NCBI GenBank assembly: GCA_964469525.1
Contig: CAYXYU010000003.1
Location: forward strand, 1 to 64,000
Direction of reading: 5' to 3'
Length of the DNA stretch: 64,000 nucleotides
Source of the DNA: JABDCD01 sp964469525
GTDB taxonomy: Bacteria > Pseudomonadota > Alphaproteobacteria > Rickettsiales > SXRF01
The notes beneath the pieces were generated by a model. That model was not told where the DNA came from and ran no database searches. It saw only the letters and a program-made list of their open reading frames with translations. A program made the translations under genes and the position numbers. This document shows, one piece after another, positions 24,410 to 33,203 of this stretch (within the stretch, counting starts at the first letter, position 1; each line of letters begins with the position of its first letter).

Positions 24410-25462
24410 ATGAATTCTTCCACTTATATGCTATCCGCGGTTGGGCATAACGCACTTTATATTTATATCGCCGATGCAGTGCATAATTCTAGGGGATTGG
24501 ATAAGGATAGCATCATCTCCGATCCCCGCATCACGGAAAGCGATCTGAGGGCGGCTATTTCCTGTGTCTGTGAGGAATTTGGGCTGCGATATCCCCATCT
24601 CAACGGTAATGGCCGCGAGAGTCTTGTTGCCCTGTTGAACAACATTATCGATACGGCACTGGATATGCCGTCTGCAGGACGGGCAGGTGAACCTCATGAA
24701 AGCCCATCCGGACAGTGGGAATCCCGATTCTTTCAAGATAACCTCAGCTCTCGTGGGCAGAAGGAAAGCGCGGTAATCCTCGGCCCAAGCGGAAATCCCA
24801 GCTATACTGCCTTGCGCGCTTTACGCAAGAGAGCTGGGTGGAAGCCATTGACAACGGTAGTTACTGAAAACCGTTGGTATGGTTCGAGCAGAATTCAGGG
24901 GCATGTAGATACAATACGAGAACGCTATATTGCCGCATGCGTGGCTGAAGGCCTAAACCGCGAACAGGCGGAAAGTAAATGCGAGCGGGAATATATTGCT
25001 ATTAGGCAGAGCTATCGTCGCGATCTTCGCATCGTAAAAGGGAATGAAGGCGATTATGATTATAATCAGCCTACCGAAAGATACGTCGATCTCGCCCCGC
25101 AGGCAGCGCAGGATCTGGTGGCGGAATGCGAACATGCGCGCTCATTAGTTAAGCAATGCATGACTATGCACGATATCACGAAACGCTGGAAAATAAACAA
25201 TAACATTCCAGTGTTTGAGGTTATACAGAAACTGAGAAATCAAAAAATTGCAAATATCACCGAACAGAAAAGACTATCGCCTGAACAGGCGGAAAAAATG
25301 GTGGATGAAACTTATATTGCGATAAAATACCATCCGGACAGTGGTCGAAAGAATGTGCGTATATTTCCTGCGGCCCTTTCTGATATTGATCGTGAAATGA
25401 ATATAAAGTTTCCGAACAAAACGCCTGACACGTCGCTAGCCCCATTTACTTGGGCGCGTTAA
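24410..25462 (+). CDS. Orphan protein with an internal repeat, 350 aa
   Basis: Not recognised. It is AT-richer than neighbours, has no signal peptide or membrane span, and is helix-rich. Two segments resemble each other: EGLNREQAESKCEREYIAIR (residues 180-199) and KRLSPEQAEKMVDETYIAIK (287-306), suggesting a duplicated helical module. A further tract, RALRKRAGWKPLTT, is basic. Its 3' end overlaps phhA by 4 bases on the opposite strand. It could be a lineage-specific effector or regulator; nothing in the sequence settles this. Confidence 0.6.
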   Translation: MNSSTYMLSAVGHNALYIYIADAVHNSRGLDKDSIISDPRITESDLRAAISCVCEEFGLRYPHLNGNGRESLVALLNNIIDTALDMPSAGRAGEPHESPSGQWESRFFQDNLSSRGQKESAVILGPSGNPSYTALRALRKRAGWKPLTTVVTENRWYGSSRIQGHVDTIRERYIAACVAEGLNREQAESKCEREYIAIRQSYRRDLRIVKGNEGDYDYNQPTERYVDLAPQAAQDLVAECEHARSLVKQCMTMHDITKRWKINNNIPVFEVIQKLRNQKIANITEQKRLSPEQAEKMVDETYIAIKYHPDSGRKNVRIFPAALSDIDREMNIKFPNKTPDTSLAPFTWAR

Positions 25463-26298
25463 TTCTGGTATCCCCCCGTAATCACCCTGTCCCCCGGCAG
25501 GAGATCGGTCACCCCGATCTCCGGCAGGGCGTTCGCCTTGGCGTAATAGTCGGTGAAATCGGGGCGCGTGGCGTCGAACAATTCCTCGAAGCTGTCGATG
25601 ACGAAATAGAGTTTCTGCAAATCCTCGTAAATATACTCGGTGCGCATGGCGCGCAGCACGTCGAGATGGAGGCGGTGCGGCACCTTGCTTTCCAGCGCAT
25701 AGACCGATTCGGTGGCCGATGACACGATGCCCGAGCCGTAAATGCGCAGGCCCTCTTTGGTATTGATCAGCCCGAACTCGACCGTGTACCAGTACAGCCG
25801 GGTGAGGAACTTGATGCCGCCTTTGATCTTGCGGGCTTTCAGCGCGCCCTTGCCCCATTCATGCATGTAATCGGCGAATATCGGGTTGACCAGCATGGGC
25901 ACATGGCCGAACAAATCATGAAAAATATCGGGCTCCTTGAGATAGTCCATCTGCGCGCGCGAGCGCAGCCACCAGGTGACGGCGAATTTGCGGTTGGCCA
26001 GGTGCTCGAGGAAGGTGCTGCCCGGAATCAGCCCCGGCACCATGACGATGCTCCAGCCGGTGGCTTTTTCCAGCATGTCGCTGACGCGCCGCCAGTCGGG
26101 GATGCCGTCGCTGGTGGCGAGTTTAAGCTTCTCCAGCGCATCGAGATATTCCGTGCAGGCGCGGCCCGGCAGGATCTTGCTTTGCCGCTGGCAAAGCTCG
26201 CGCCAGATCGCATGGTCTTCGGGCGTATATTGCGCCGGGTCGAAATCGAACGTATAGTCGGCGCGCATGCCGGGCGGGTGGGTATCGGCGCGTAACAT
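25459..26298 (-). CDS. phhA: Phenylalanine 4-monooxygenase
   Basis: This enzyme hydroxylates phenylalanine to tyrosine with iron and a pterin. The iron ligands are in the motif PDIFHDLFGHVP (two His) and YWYTVEFGL (Glu). VPGLIPGSTFLEHLANRKF is the pterin-site region. Length (about 280 residues) fits the bacterial enzyme. The ATG at 26298 has GAGGGTGAG upstream; the frame opens three codons earlier at GTG. Divergent from the acetyltransferase-hpd pair, which performs a later step of the same pathway. Confidence 0.95.
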   Translation of the reverse strand: MLRADTHPPGMRADYTFDFDPAQYTPEDHAIWRELCQRQSKILPGRACTEYLDALEKLKLATSDGIPDWRRVSDMLEKATGWSIVMVPGLIPGSTFLEHLANRKFAVTWWLRSRAQMDYLKEPDIFHDLFGHVPMLVNPIFADYMHEWGKGALKARKIKGGIKFLTRLYWYTVEFGLINTKEGLRIYGSGIVSSATESVYALESKVPHRLHLDVLRAMRTEYIYEDLQKLYFVIDSFEELFDATRPDFTDYYAKANALPEIGVTDLLPGDRVITGGYQN

Positions 26299-26348
26299 CA
26301 CTCTCACCCTCTGTCGGTTTACTAGACGTAACAGTATAGCATTTTTTC

Positions 26349-26813
26349 ATGAAAAAATCCACGGCTCGGACACCCTCTCCCTCCCTGTGCATCCGTGAGC
26401 TGGCCGCCGGGCGCGACTGGCTGGCCATGTACCCGCTGATCCGGCAGCTCAATCCGAAACTGACGCGTCGGCAGTTCCTCGATCTGCTGCCCGAGATGCT
26501 GGCCCAGGGCTATCGCTGCATCGGTGCCTGGAAGGGCGGGAAGCTGGTCGGTGCCTGCGGCTTCTGGCAGGGGACGCGCTTCTGGTGCGGTCGCTTCATC
26601 GATCTTGACAATGTGGTGGTGGATGTATCTTGCCGGAATCTCGGGGTGGGCAGAAAGCTGGTGGCCTGGGTTGAAAAAGAGGCCAGAAGGCTTAAGTATG
26701 ATATGGTGGGGCTGGACAGCTATGCCAGCGCGCACGACGCGCATCGCTTTTATTACCGTGAAGGGTATTTCATACTTGGATACCACTTCATCAAACGCTT
26801 AAGGACGACATGA
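26349..26813 (+). CDS. GNAT family N-acetyltransferase
   Basis: A 154-residue GNAT protein: N-terminal strand and helix, central beta strands (LVGACGFWQG, FIDLDNVVVDVSCRNLGVG in parts) and the acetyl-CoA pyrophosphate loop RNLGVGRKLVAWVEKEA, then FYYREGYFILGYHFIKRL. The acceptor substrate is unknown. Its stop overlaps the hpd ATG (ATGA), so the two are coupled. A link to tyrosine metabolism is possible only from context. Confidence 0.8.
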   Translation: MKKSTARTPSPSLCIRELAAGRDWLAMYPLIRQLNPKLTRRQFLDLLPEMLAQGYRCIGAWKGGKLVGACGFWQGTRFWCGRFIDLDNVVVDVSCRNLGVGRKLVAWVEKEARRLKYDMVGLDSYASAHDAHRFYYREGYFILGYHFIKRLRTT

Positions 26814-27892
26814 CGCAGGATCCTTATCTCAACCCGATGGGCACCGACGGCTTCGAATTCGTCGAATATGCGGCGCTCGACCCCAAGCCGCTCGAAGCGC
26901 TGTTTGCCCAGATGGGCTTCACCCAGGTGGCGCAGCACCGTTCCAAGAACGTGCAGCTGTGGCGGCAGGGCGATATCAACTTCATCCTGAATGCCGAGAA
27001 GGAAAGCCATGCCGAGGGTTTTTACAATGCGCACGGGCCTTCGGCCAACGCCATGGCCTTCCGCGTGCAGGATGCGCAGAAGGCGCTCGCGCGGGCGCGG
27101 GAGCTTGGTGTTGAGATCGTCGAATCGAAGGTCGGGCCGATGGAGCTCAACATCCCGGCCATACGGGGCATCGGCGGCAGCCTGCTCTATCTCGTGGACC
27201 GCTACGGCGACCAATCGATCTATGACATCGATTTCAAATTCCTAGCGGGGGTCGACCGGTACCCCGGGGGCGTCGGGCTAGAAAAGATCGACCATTTGAC
27301 GCATAACGTCTATCGCGGCCGCATGGCGGAATGGGCGGGGTTCTATGAGCGCATCTTCAACTTCCGCGAAATACGCTATTTCGATATCGAGGGGAAGCTG
27401 ACCGGCCTCAAAAGCAAGGCGATGACCAGCCCCTGTGGCAAAATCCGCATCCCGATCAATGAATCCGCCGACGATAAGTCGCAGATCGAGGAGTATCTGC
27501 GCGACTATAAGGGCGAGGGCATCCAGCATATCGCCCTGTCGACTGCGGATATCTACGCCACGGTCGAAGCGCTGAAAGCGCGCGACGTGCGTTTCATGGA
27601 TCCGCCGCCGGCAGCGTATTATAGCAAGCTGAATACCCGCCTGGAGGGGCATGGCGAAGATGTGGCGCGGCTGAAGAAGAATGGTATTTTGATGGACGGG
27701 GCGCCGGAATCACGTCCGGGGGCGCATGACGGGGGCATATTGCTGCAGATTTTCACCGCTACCGTCATCGGCCCTATCTTCTATGAAATTATCCAGCGCA
27801 AGGGCGATGAAGGATTCGGGGAGGGGAATTTCAAAGCCCTGTTTGAATCGATGGAAGAAGATCAGTTAAAACGCGGCACGCTGAAACAGTAG
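26810..27892 (+). CDS. hpd: 4-hydroxyphenylpyruvate dioxygenase
   Basis: It converts 4-hydroxyphenylpyruvate to homogentisate, the substrate of hmgA. The iron ligands are H162 (EKIDHLTHNV), H240 (EGIQHIALST) and E326 (PIFYEIIQRKGDEGFGEGNF), matching positions in the Pseudomonas enzyme. The 360-residue length is usual. Start by ATGA overlap with the GNAT gene. With phhA, hmgA, maiA and fah the full phenylalanine-to-fumarate route is in this window except the transaminase. Confidence 0.96.
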   Translation: MTQDPYLNPMGTDGFEFVEYAALDPKPLEALFAQMGFTQVAQHRSKNVQLWRQGDINFILNAEKESHAEGFYNAHGPSANAMAFRVQDAQKALARARELGVEIVESKVGPMELNIPAIRGIGGSLLYLVDRYGDQSIYDIDFKFLAGVDRYPGGVGLEKIDHLTHNVYRGRMAEWAGFYERIFNFREIRYFDIEGKLTGLKSKAMTSPCGKIRIPINESADDKSQIEEYLRDYKGEGIQHIALSTADIYATVEALKARDVRFMDPPPAAYYSKLNTRLEGHGEDVARLKKNGILMDGAPESRPGAHDGGILLQIFTATVIGPIFYEIIQRKGDEGFGEGNFKALFESMEEDQLKRGTLKQ

Positions 27893-28029
27893 GATAGCTG
27901 GAGTTGCTTCTCAACCTGTTGTTTTACTACCTTTTGAGCGCTATTTTTAACCAATATGTCACTAAAGCTTCATACACAGCACTTTATCTAATGTTAATAT
28001 ATTATTAATAATTTAGATCGGAGCTGTGT

Positions 28030-28461
28030 ATGGATAACTATACTTTAGAGGGGCGCCTTCGGGAGGCGATTTATATAGGGGATCTGGCGGGCGTGCAGAA
28101 GCTGATCGGCCAGGGCGCCGATATCCATGCCAAGGATCAGCATGGGCTCACCCCTCTTCATTCCGCCGTTACCGGCAATGCGTTGGCGATCGCTGGCCTC
28201 CTGATCGAACAGGGTGCTGATATCAATGCGCGCAATGAAAAAATGGATATGACTCCGCTGCACCTGGCCGCCTTCAACGGCGCCGTGCAGATGGTGGCCC
28301 TGCTGCTGTCGCACAAAGTCCGTACCGACATCGCCAACGATGCCGGCGAAACGGCCCAGCAGATCGCCCGCAACATGGGGCATGGCGAGATTGCTGTCAT
28401 GCTGGAACCGGCAGCGGCTATATCTCCTGCCACTGCGTATCCAGCCTACTGCATTGCCTGA
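28030..28461 (+). CDS. Small ankyrin-repeat protein, 143 aa
   Basis: Three to four ankyrin repeats: GDLAGVQKLIGQGADIHAKDQ, HGLTPLHSAVTGNALAIAG, MTPLHLAAFNGAVQMVALLL and AGETAQQIARNMGHGEIAV (each quoted in part). No signal or membrane segment. Such proteins mediate protein contacts; the partner is unknown. An ATG with a GGAGCTGTGT site (TCGGAG) starts it. It overlaps the 3' end of mrp on the other strand by 16 bases. Confidence 0.82.
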   Translation: MDNYTLEGRLREAIYIGDLAGVQKLIGQGADIHAKDQHGLTPLHSAVTGNALAIAGLLIEQGADINARNEKMDMTPLHLAAFNGAVQMVALLLSHKVRTDIANDAGETAQQIARNMGHGEIAVMLEPAAAISPATAYPAYCIA

Positions 28462-29474
28462 AACAGTTTCTCCGCTACCGCTTGGTAGTGCATTACTTCC
28501 GTGCCTTGATAGAGAATTCCGCTATCGCTGGCTTCGACGATGGCCGCATCCAGGGCGATTTCTCCTAAAAACGGCACGCCTGCCTCCTCCGCCAGCATTT
28601 TCCCGCCGCCGCTGCCGAACAGGCCGCCGCTCATATTCTCGATGACGCCGAGCACCGGCACCCCGAGCTTCACGAACATATGGAGCGCCTTGCGCGCGTC
28701 GATGACGGCGACCTGTTGCGGCGTGGTGACGATGATAACCCCGGTAAGCGGCACCTGCTGCGCCATGCTTAAGTGAATATCGCCAGTGCCGGGCGGCATG
28801 TCGACCAGCAGCGTATCGAGCGGTTCCGCTTCGCTGCCCCAACGTGTCGAGCGCAGCAGCTGATGCAATGTCTTACTGATCATCGGCCCACGCAATATCG
28901 CTGCCTGCTCGCCGGTGATGAAGCCCATCGACATGCATTTGATTCCGTGGGCTATGAGCGGCAGCATATGGCTTTCCGCAATATGCGGCTGGCCCGAGAG
29001 CGCCAGCATGCGCGGAATGGAGGGACCGTAAATATCGGCGTCGAGTATGCCGACATGCTGTCCTTGGCGTATCAGCGCCTGTGCCAGATTGACTGTGAGG
29101 GTCGATTTGCCGACACCCCCCTTGCCGGAGGCAATGGCGACAACGCGTTTCACGTGTTCGAGCGGCGTGGTATTCCAGACAACGGGTTTTCTTGTCTCTG
29201 GTGCCTGAGCCCGAGCCGGCGCTTGTCTCTCTGCTGCCATGACAGCAGTCACGGATTCGACGCCCGGCATATTGGCTACCTCTGCCTCGCATGCTTCGCG
29301 GAGCCAGGCTTTGCGCTCCTTGTCCTTGGCATCGATAGTAATGACGAAGCCGACTTTATGGTCGCGCACCACGATGCCGGAGATTATGCCTGCCGAGACG
29401 ACGTCCTTCCCGCTGTCGCGGTCGATGACGCGACGCAACCGATCTTCGACGTTTTTTCGTTCGACCTTCGACAT
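28446..29474 (-). CDS. mrp: Mrp/ApbC-family P-loop ATPase lacking the CPxC motif
   Basis: Mrp proteins carry iron-sulfur clusters for apoprotein maturation. The N-terminal DUF59-like domain (residues 1-80) is followed by the deviant Walker A SGKGGVGKST (about residues 115-125), DADIYGPSIPRML, MPPGTGDIHLSMAQ and FGSGGGKMLAEE. Between ENMS and FGSGGG, where most Mrp proteins have a CPxC cluster-binding segment, only GGL is present. The cluster-carrier role is thus doubtful even though ATPase motifs are intact. It is transcribed divergently from hflK. Confidence 0.9.
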   Translation of the reverse strand: MSKVERKNVEDRLRRVIDRDSGKDVVSAGIISGIVVRDHKVGFVITIDAKDKERKAWLREACEAEVANMPGVESVTAVMAAERQAPARAQAPETRKPVVWNTTPLEHVKRVVAIASGKGGVGKSTLTVNLAQALIRQGQHVGILDADIYGPSIPRMLALSGQPHIAESHMLPLIAHGIKCMSMGFITGEQAAILRGPMISKTLHQLLRSTRWGSEAEPLDTLLVDMPPGTGDIHLSMAQQVPLTGVIIVTTPQQVAVIDARKALHMFVKLGVPVLGVIENMSGGLFGSGGGKMLAEEAGVPFLGEIALDAAIVEASDSGILYQGTEVMHYQAVAEKLFQAMQ

Positions 29475-29559
29475 TTCCTTGAATCCCCATGCATGCTGCC
29501 TATATAGTATCCGGTAATATCATAAAACTGCAATATTCAAGGAAGGTTGTTCAGCATCG

Positions 29560-30675
29560 ATGCCGTGGGGCGATAAGGACAGTCAGGGGCCATGGGGCCG
29601 CCCGCAGGGCGGTGGCGGCTATAAACCGGAACCGAGCGGCCAGCCGCAGGGACCCGACTTTGAAGAATTGCTGCGCCGCGGCCAGGAGAAATTCCGCGAG
29701 TTCTTTCCCGGTGGCGAGGGTGGCGCCAGAGGCCTGGTGCTGCTGGCCATCATTGCCGTGCTGCTGTGGCTTTCCTCCGGCATCTATTTCGTCAAAGCCG
29801 ATGAGCAGGGCGTGGTCAAGCGCTTCGGTTCCTATCACCGCACCACCGGCGCCGGCCTGAACTACCATCTGCCATATCCTATCGAATCGGTAGAGACGCC
29901 GCGCGTCACCGCTGTCAACCGTGTCGAAATCGGCTTCCGTTCCGACAGCGGCTTTACACGTCGCGGGCAGGACGGCGAACGTCCCATCGAAGAGGAGAGC
30001 CTGATGCTGACCGGCGATGAGAACATCGTCGACATCCATTTTGAGGTGCAGTGGAAGATCAGCGACGCGCCGAATTTCCTGTTCAACATCCGCGATCCCG
30101 AGAACACAGTGAAGGATGTCGCGGAAAGCGCCATGCGCGAAGTCATCGGCAAGTCTCCCATTGCTGCCGTGCTGGCCGAGGGCAAGCTGGTGGTAGCGCA
30201 GGATACCAGGGCGCTGATCCAGAGCACGCTGGATGAATATAAGGCGGGCATCGAAGTGGTGGCGCTGAACCTGCTTAAGGCCGACCCCCCGGCGCAGGTG
30301 ATCGACGCTTTTCGGGATGTGCAGACAGCGCGCGCCGACATGGAGACGCTACGTAATCAGGCCGAGGTGTATAGTAATGACATTCTGCCGAAAGCGCGTG
30401 GTCAGGCGCAGCAGATGATCTTCGAGGCCGAGGGCTACCGTCAGGAAGTGATTGCCCGTGCCCAAGGCGAGGCATCGCGCTTCCTTGCCGTCTACAATGA
30501 ATACAAACAGGCGAGAGACGTCACCCGCAAGCGCATCTATCTGGAAACCATGGAGGAGATACTGCAGGGCATGAACAAGATGATCGTCAGCGACAAGAGC
30601 GCCGGGGACGTGGTGCCCTATCTGCCGTTGCCGGCGCTGAAGGCACCGGGCCAGACCGGGGAGGACAAGCTGTGA
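29560..30675 (+). CDS. hflK: HflK, FtsH protease modulator
   Basis: HflK and HflC form a membrane complex enclosing the FtsH protease. The 371-residue protein has a Gly/Pro-rich N-terminus (WGDKDSQGPWGRPQGGGGY), one membrane helix (LVLLAIIAVLLWLSSGIYFV region), then an SPFH/prohibitin domain (YFVKADEQGVVKRFG, IGFRSDSG) and a coiled C-terminal part with EAEGYRQEVIARAQGEASRF. Start ATG at 29560 with AAGGAAGG upstream. GTGA overlap with hflC. Confidence 0.96.
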   Translation: MPWGDKDSQGPWGRPQGGGGYKPEPSGQPQGPDFEELLRRGQEKFREFFPGGEGGARGLVLLAIIAVLLWLSSGIYFVKADEQGVVKRFGSYHRTTGAGLNYHLPYPIESVETPRVTAVNRVEIGFRSDSGFTRRGQDGERPIEEESLMLTGDENIVDIHFEVQWKISDAPNFLFNIRDPENTVKDVAESAMREVIGKSPIAAVLAEGKLVVAQDTRALIQSTLDEYKAGIEVVALNLLKADPPAQVIDAFRDVQTARADMETLRNQAEVYSNDILPKARGQAQQMIFEAEGYRQEVIARAQGEASRFLAVYNEYKQARDVTRKRIYLETMEEILQGMNKMIVSDKSAGDVVPYLPLPALKAPGQTGEDKL

Positions 30676-31574
30676 AGTGGGCGCTTGGCATAGCGGTGGC
30701 GGCGCTGTTCGTATTGCTGAACTCGTTATTCGTGGTGGACCAGACCGAGCAGGCGCTGGTGCTGCAGTTCGGAAAGCCCGAGCGCGTCGAGCGCGAGGCG
30801 GGACTGAAGTTCAAGCTGCCGTTCATCCAGAATGTTGAATATTTCGACAAGCGCTTGCTTGATTTCGATGCCGAAACGAAAGAGGTCATCGCCGCCGACC
30901 AGAAGCGTCTGCGCGTCGACGCCTTCGTGCGCTACCGCATCACCGATCCGCTGCGCTTCAAGCAGACAGTGGGGGGGGAGGCGACCATGCGTAGCCGCCT
31001 CAACTCCATCCTTGAATCGAGCCTGCGCCAGGCACTGGGCAATGTAACACTGCAGGCAGTCGTTTCTGAGAAGCGCTCCGAGTTGATGGACCAGATACGC
31101 GACCTTGTTAATGCGCATGCGGTGGGGGCGAAGGTAGACGGCGCCGATAGAAGCCTGCCCGGACGCGGCTTCGGCATCGAGGTGATCGATGTGCGTATCA
31201 AGCGCGCCGACCTGCCGCCGGCCAACTCGGAGGGCATCTATAAGCGCATGCAGACCGAGCGCGAGCGCGAGGCCAAGCAGTTCCGCGCGCAAGGTGCCGA
31301 GGATGCGCAGAAAATCCGCTCCGAGGCTGACAAGAAACGCACCATTATTCTCGCTGAGGCACGCAAGCAGGCCGACATCACCCGCGGCCAGGGCGACGGG
31401 CAGGCGACGAAAATATTCGCCGACGCCTTCGGGCAGGACGTCGATTTCTTCCAACTGTATCGCACGCTGCAGGCCTACCGCAAAACCCTGTCGGCGAAAG
31501 ATACCACCGTCATCATGTCTCCCGACGACGAGTTCCTCAGATACATGGAATCGGGTGCCGGTCCGGCGCGATAG
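30672..31574 (+). CDS. hflC: HflC, FtsH protease modulator
   Basis: Partner of HflK. N-terminal membrane helix (ALGIAVAALFVLLNSLFVV) followed by an SPFH domain with VDQTEQALVLQFGKPER, AFVRYRITDPLRF and VIDVRIKRADLP, then EADKKRTIILAEARKQADI. The 300-residue length is usual. It starts with GTG inside the hflK stop, and degP follows after 89 bases, so hflK-hflC-degP is probably one operon, a standard alphaproteobacterial order. Confidence 0.96.
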   Translation: MKWALGIAVAALFVLLNSLFVVDQTEQALVLQFGKPERVEREAGLKFKLPFIQNVEYFDKRLLDFDAETKEVIAADQKRLRVDAFVRYRITDPLRFKQTVGGEATMRSRLNSILESSLRQALGNVTLQAVVSEKRSELMDQIRDLVNAHAVGAKVDGADRSLPGRGFGIEVIDVRIKRADLPPANSEGIYKRMQTEREREAKQFRAQGAEDAQKIRSEADKKRTIILAEARKQADITRGQGDGQATKIFADAFGQDVDFFQLYRTLQAYRKTLSAKDTTVIMSPDDEFLRYMESGAGPAR

Positions 31575-31663
31575 CGCCTTGAAAATCCCCGTGCGAGCGT
31601 TACATATGTCATCGGTGCTGGATGTGCCGTAATTTTATTGTCTTTATGAGGGTGAGGAAGGTA

Positions 31664-33136
31664 ATGCAAAAAGCGATCCGAAGGGGAGTAACGGCATTTT
31701 TTCTGGCATTTGCCGCGCTTCCTGGCGCGCAGGCGGATGCACCGCCGGATTTTGCCGCGCTGTCGGAGCGGCTGTTGCCTTCGGTAGTCAATATTTCCAC
31801 TACGCAGAAGATTAAGGGCGGCGCCGGTCTGTTCGGCATGCCGTTTCAGGAGCTTCCCGATACACCGGAGTTCGAGCCATTCCGCGAATTCTTCGAGCGT
31901 TTCGGCCAACAGCAACCCGGGCGCCCCCCTCAGGAGCGGGAAGTGACCTCCCTCGGCTCGGGCTTCGTGATCGATCCGTCGGGCTATATCGTTACCAACA
32001 ATCATGTGATCGATGAGGCGGAGGAAATCACCGTTACCTTCTCCGATGACAGCAAATACAAGGCCAAGATTGTCGGTCGTGACACGAAGACTGATCTGGC
32101 GCTGCTCAAGATCGAGGCAAAAAAACCGCTTCTTGCCGTGACAATGGGCGATTCTGACACCCTGCGTGTCGGCGACTGGGTGCTGGCCATCGGTAACCCT
32201 TACGGGCTCGGCGGCACGGTGACGCAGGGAATCATTTCCGCCCGCCAGCGTTATATCAACGCCGGGCCATTCGACGATTTCCTGCAGACCGATGCTTCCA
32301 TCAACCGGGGCAACTCCGGCGGGCCGCTGTTCAACGGAAGAGGAGAAGTGATTGGCATCAATACGGCGATTTTCTCTCCATCGGGGGGCTCGATCGGTAT
32401 CGGCTTTGCCGTGCCGACCGCGCTGGCCGCGCCGGTGATCGCGCAGCTGAAGGAATATGGCCGCACGCATCGGGGCTGGCTCGGGGTAAAGATCCAGGAG
32501 GTTTCGGAGGAAGTGGCGGAAAGCGTGGGGCTCGGCAAGCCACGTGGAGCGCTGGTAATCGAGGTCAGCAAAGGCAGCCCGGCTGACAAGGCGGGGATGA
32601 AAGCCGGTGACATCATTATCGCTTTTGATGGCAGGGAGGTGACAGAGATGCGCTTCCTGCCACGCATGGTAGCCGAGACCAAGATAGGCAAAACCGTCCC
32701 GGTAACCTACTGGCGCAAAGATGACTACAGAACGGTCAAGCTGACGGTGGGCGAACTCGAAGAACCCGAAGATGCGGTACGGGCGGACAAGGAGGATAAA
32801 GACAAGTCTCGGCCCAAACAGGCTGGCGTGGAAACCGTCATGGGCATGGATGTGGTGCCCTTGACCCCGGCGCTGCGTAACGATTATGGCATCGACGAGA
32901 AGCAGGAGGGGCTGGTGGTGCTGGATGTCGATCCGGCGACGGAAGCTACCAAGCGGGGCTTAAGGCCGGGCGACGTGCTGGCCGATGTCAACGGTGAGCC
33001 GATAAAAACAGCGGCGGACCTGAAGAAGGCGTTTACCGTCGCCCGCAAACAGGGCCGTAAGTTCGCGCTGGTGAAAGTCGTGCGGGGCCAGGAAACCGCC
33101 TTCATCACCCTGCCGACGGTGGAGGAGAAGAAGTAA
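31664..33136 (+). CDS. degP: Periplasmic Do-like serine protease/chaperone DegP
   Basis: DegP degrades or refolds damaged envelope proteins. From the ATG at 31664 (strong GAGGAAGG site) there is a signal peptide cut near GAQA, a trypsin-like domain with the triad H114 (TNNHVID), D144 (TKTDLALLKI) and S218 (NRGNSGGPLFN), and two PDZ domains (HRGWLGVKIQEVSEEV; VVLDVDPATEATKRGL). The frame also opens at 31622. The long linker between PDZ domains is charged (RADKEDKDKSRPKQ). Third gene of hflK-hflC-degP. Confidence 0.94.
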   Translation: MQKAIRRGVTAFFLAFAALPGAQADAPPDFAALSERLLPSVVNISTTQKIKGGAGLFGMPFQELPDTPEFEPFREFFERFGQQQPGRPPQEREVTSLGSGFVIDPSGYIVTNNHVIDEAEEITVTFSDDSKYKAKIVGRDTKTDLALLKIEAKKPLLAVTMGDSDTLRVGDWVLAIGNPYGLGGTVTQGIISARQRYINAGPFDDFLQTDASINRGNSGGPLFNGRGEVIGINTAIFSPSGGSIGIGFAVPTALAAPVIAQLKEYGRTHRGWLGVKIQEVSEEVAESVGLGKPRGALVIEVSKGSPADKAGMKAGDIIIAFDGREVTEMRFLPRMVAETKIGKTVPVTYWRKDDYRTVKLTVGELEEPEDAVRADKEDKDKSRPKQAGVETVMGMDVVPLTPALRNDYGIDEKQEGLVVLDVDPATEATKRGLRPGDVLADVNGEPIKTAADLKKAFTVARKQGRKFALVKVVRGQETAFITLPTVEEKK

Positions 33137-33153
33137 GGCATCAGGCTTTAGCG

Positions 33154-33192
33154 ATTAGGCATTAGGGAAATCACTTCTTTCTAATGCCTAAT
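33154..33192. repeat. Heptamer-based inverted repeat after degP
   Basis: ATTAGGCATTAG (33154-33165) and CTAATGCCTAAT (33181-33192) form a perfect 12-bp stem with a 15-base loop. Both arms are built from a 7-base unit (ATTAGGC / CTAATGC). It separates the convergent degP and serB genes and may end both transcripts. Confidence 0.75.
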
Positions 33193-33203
33193 GCCTGCCC
33201 TCT

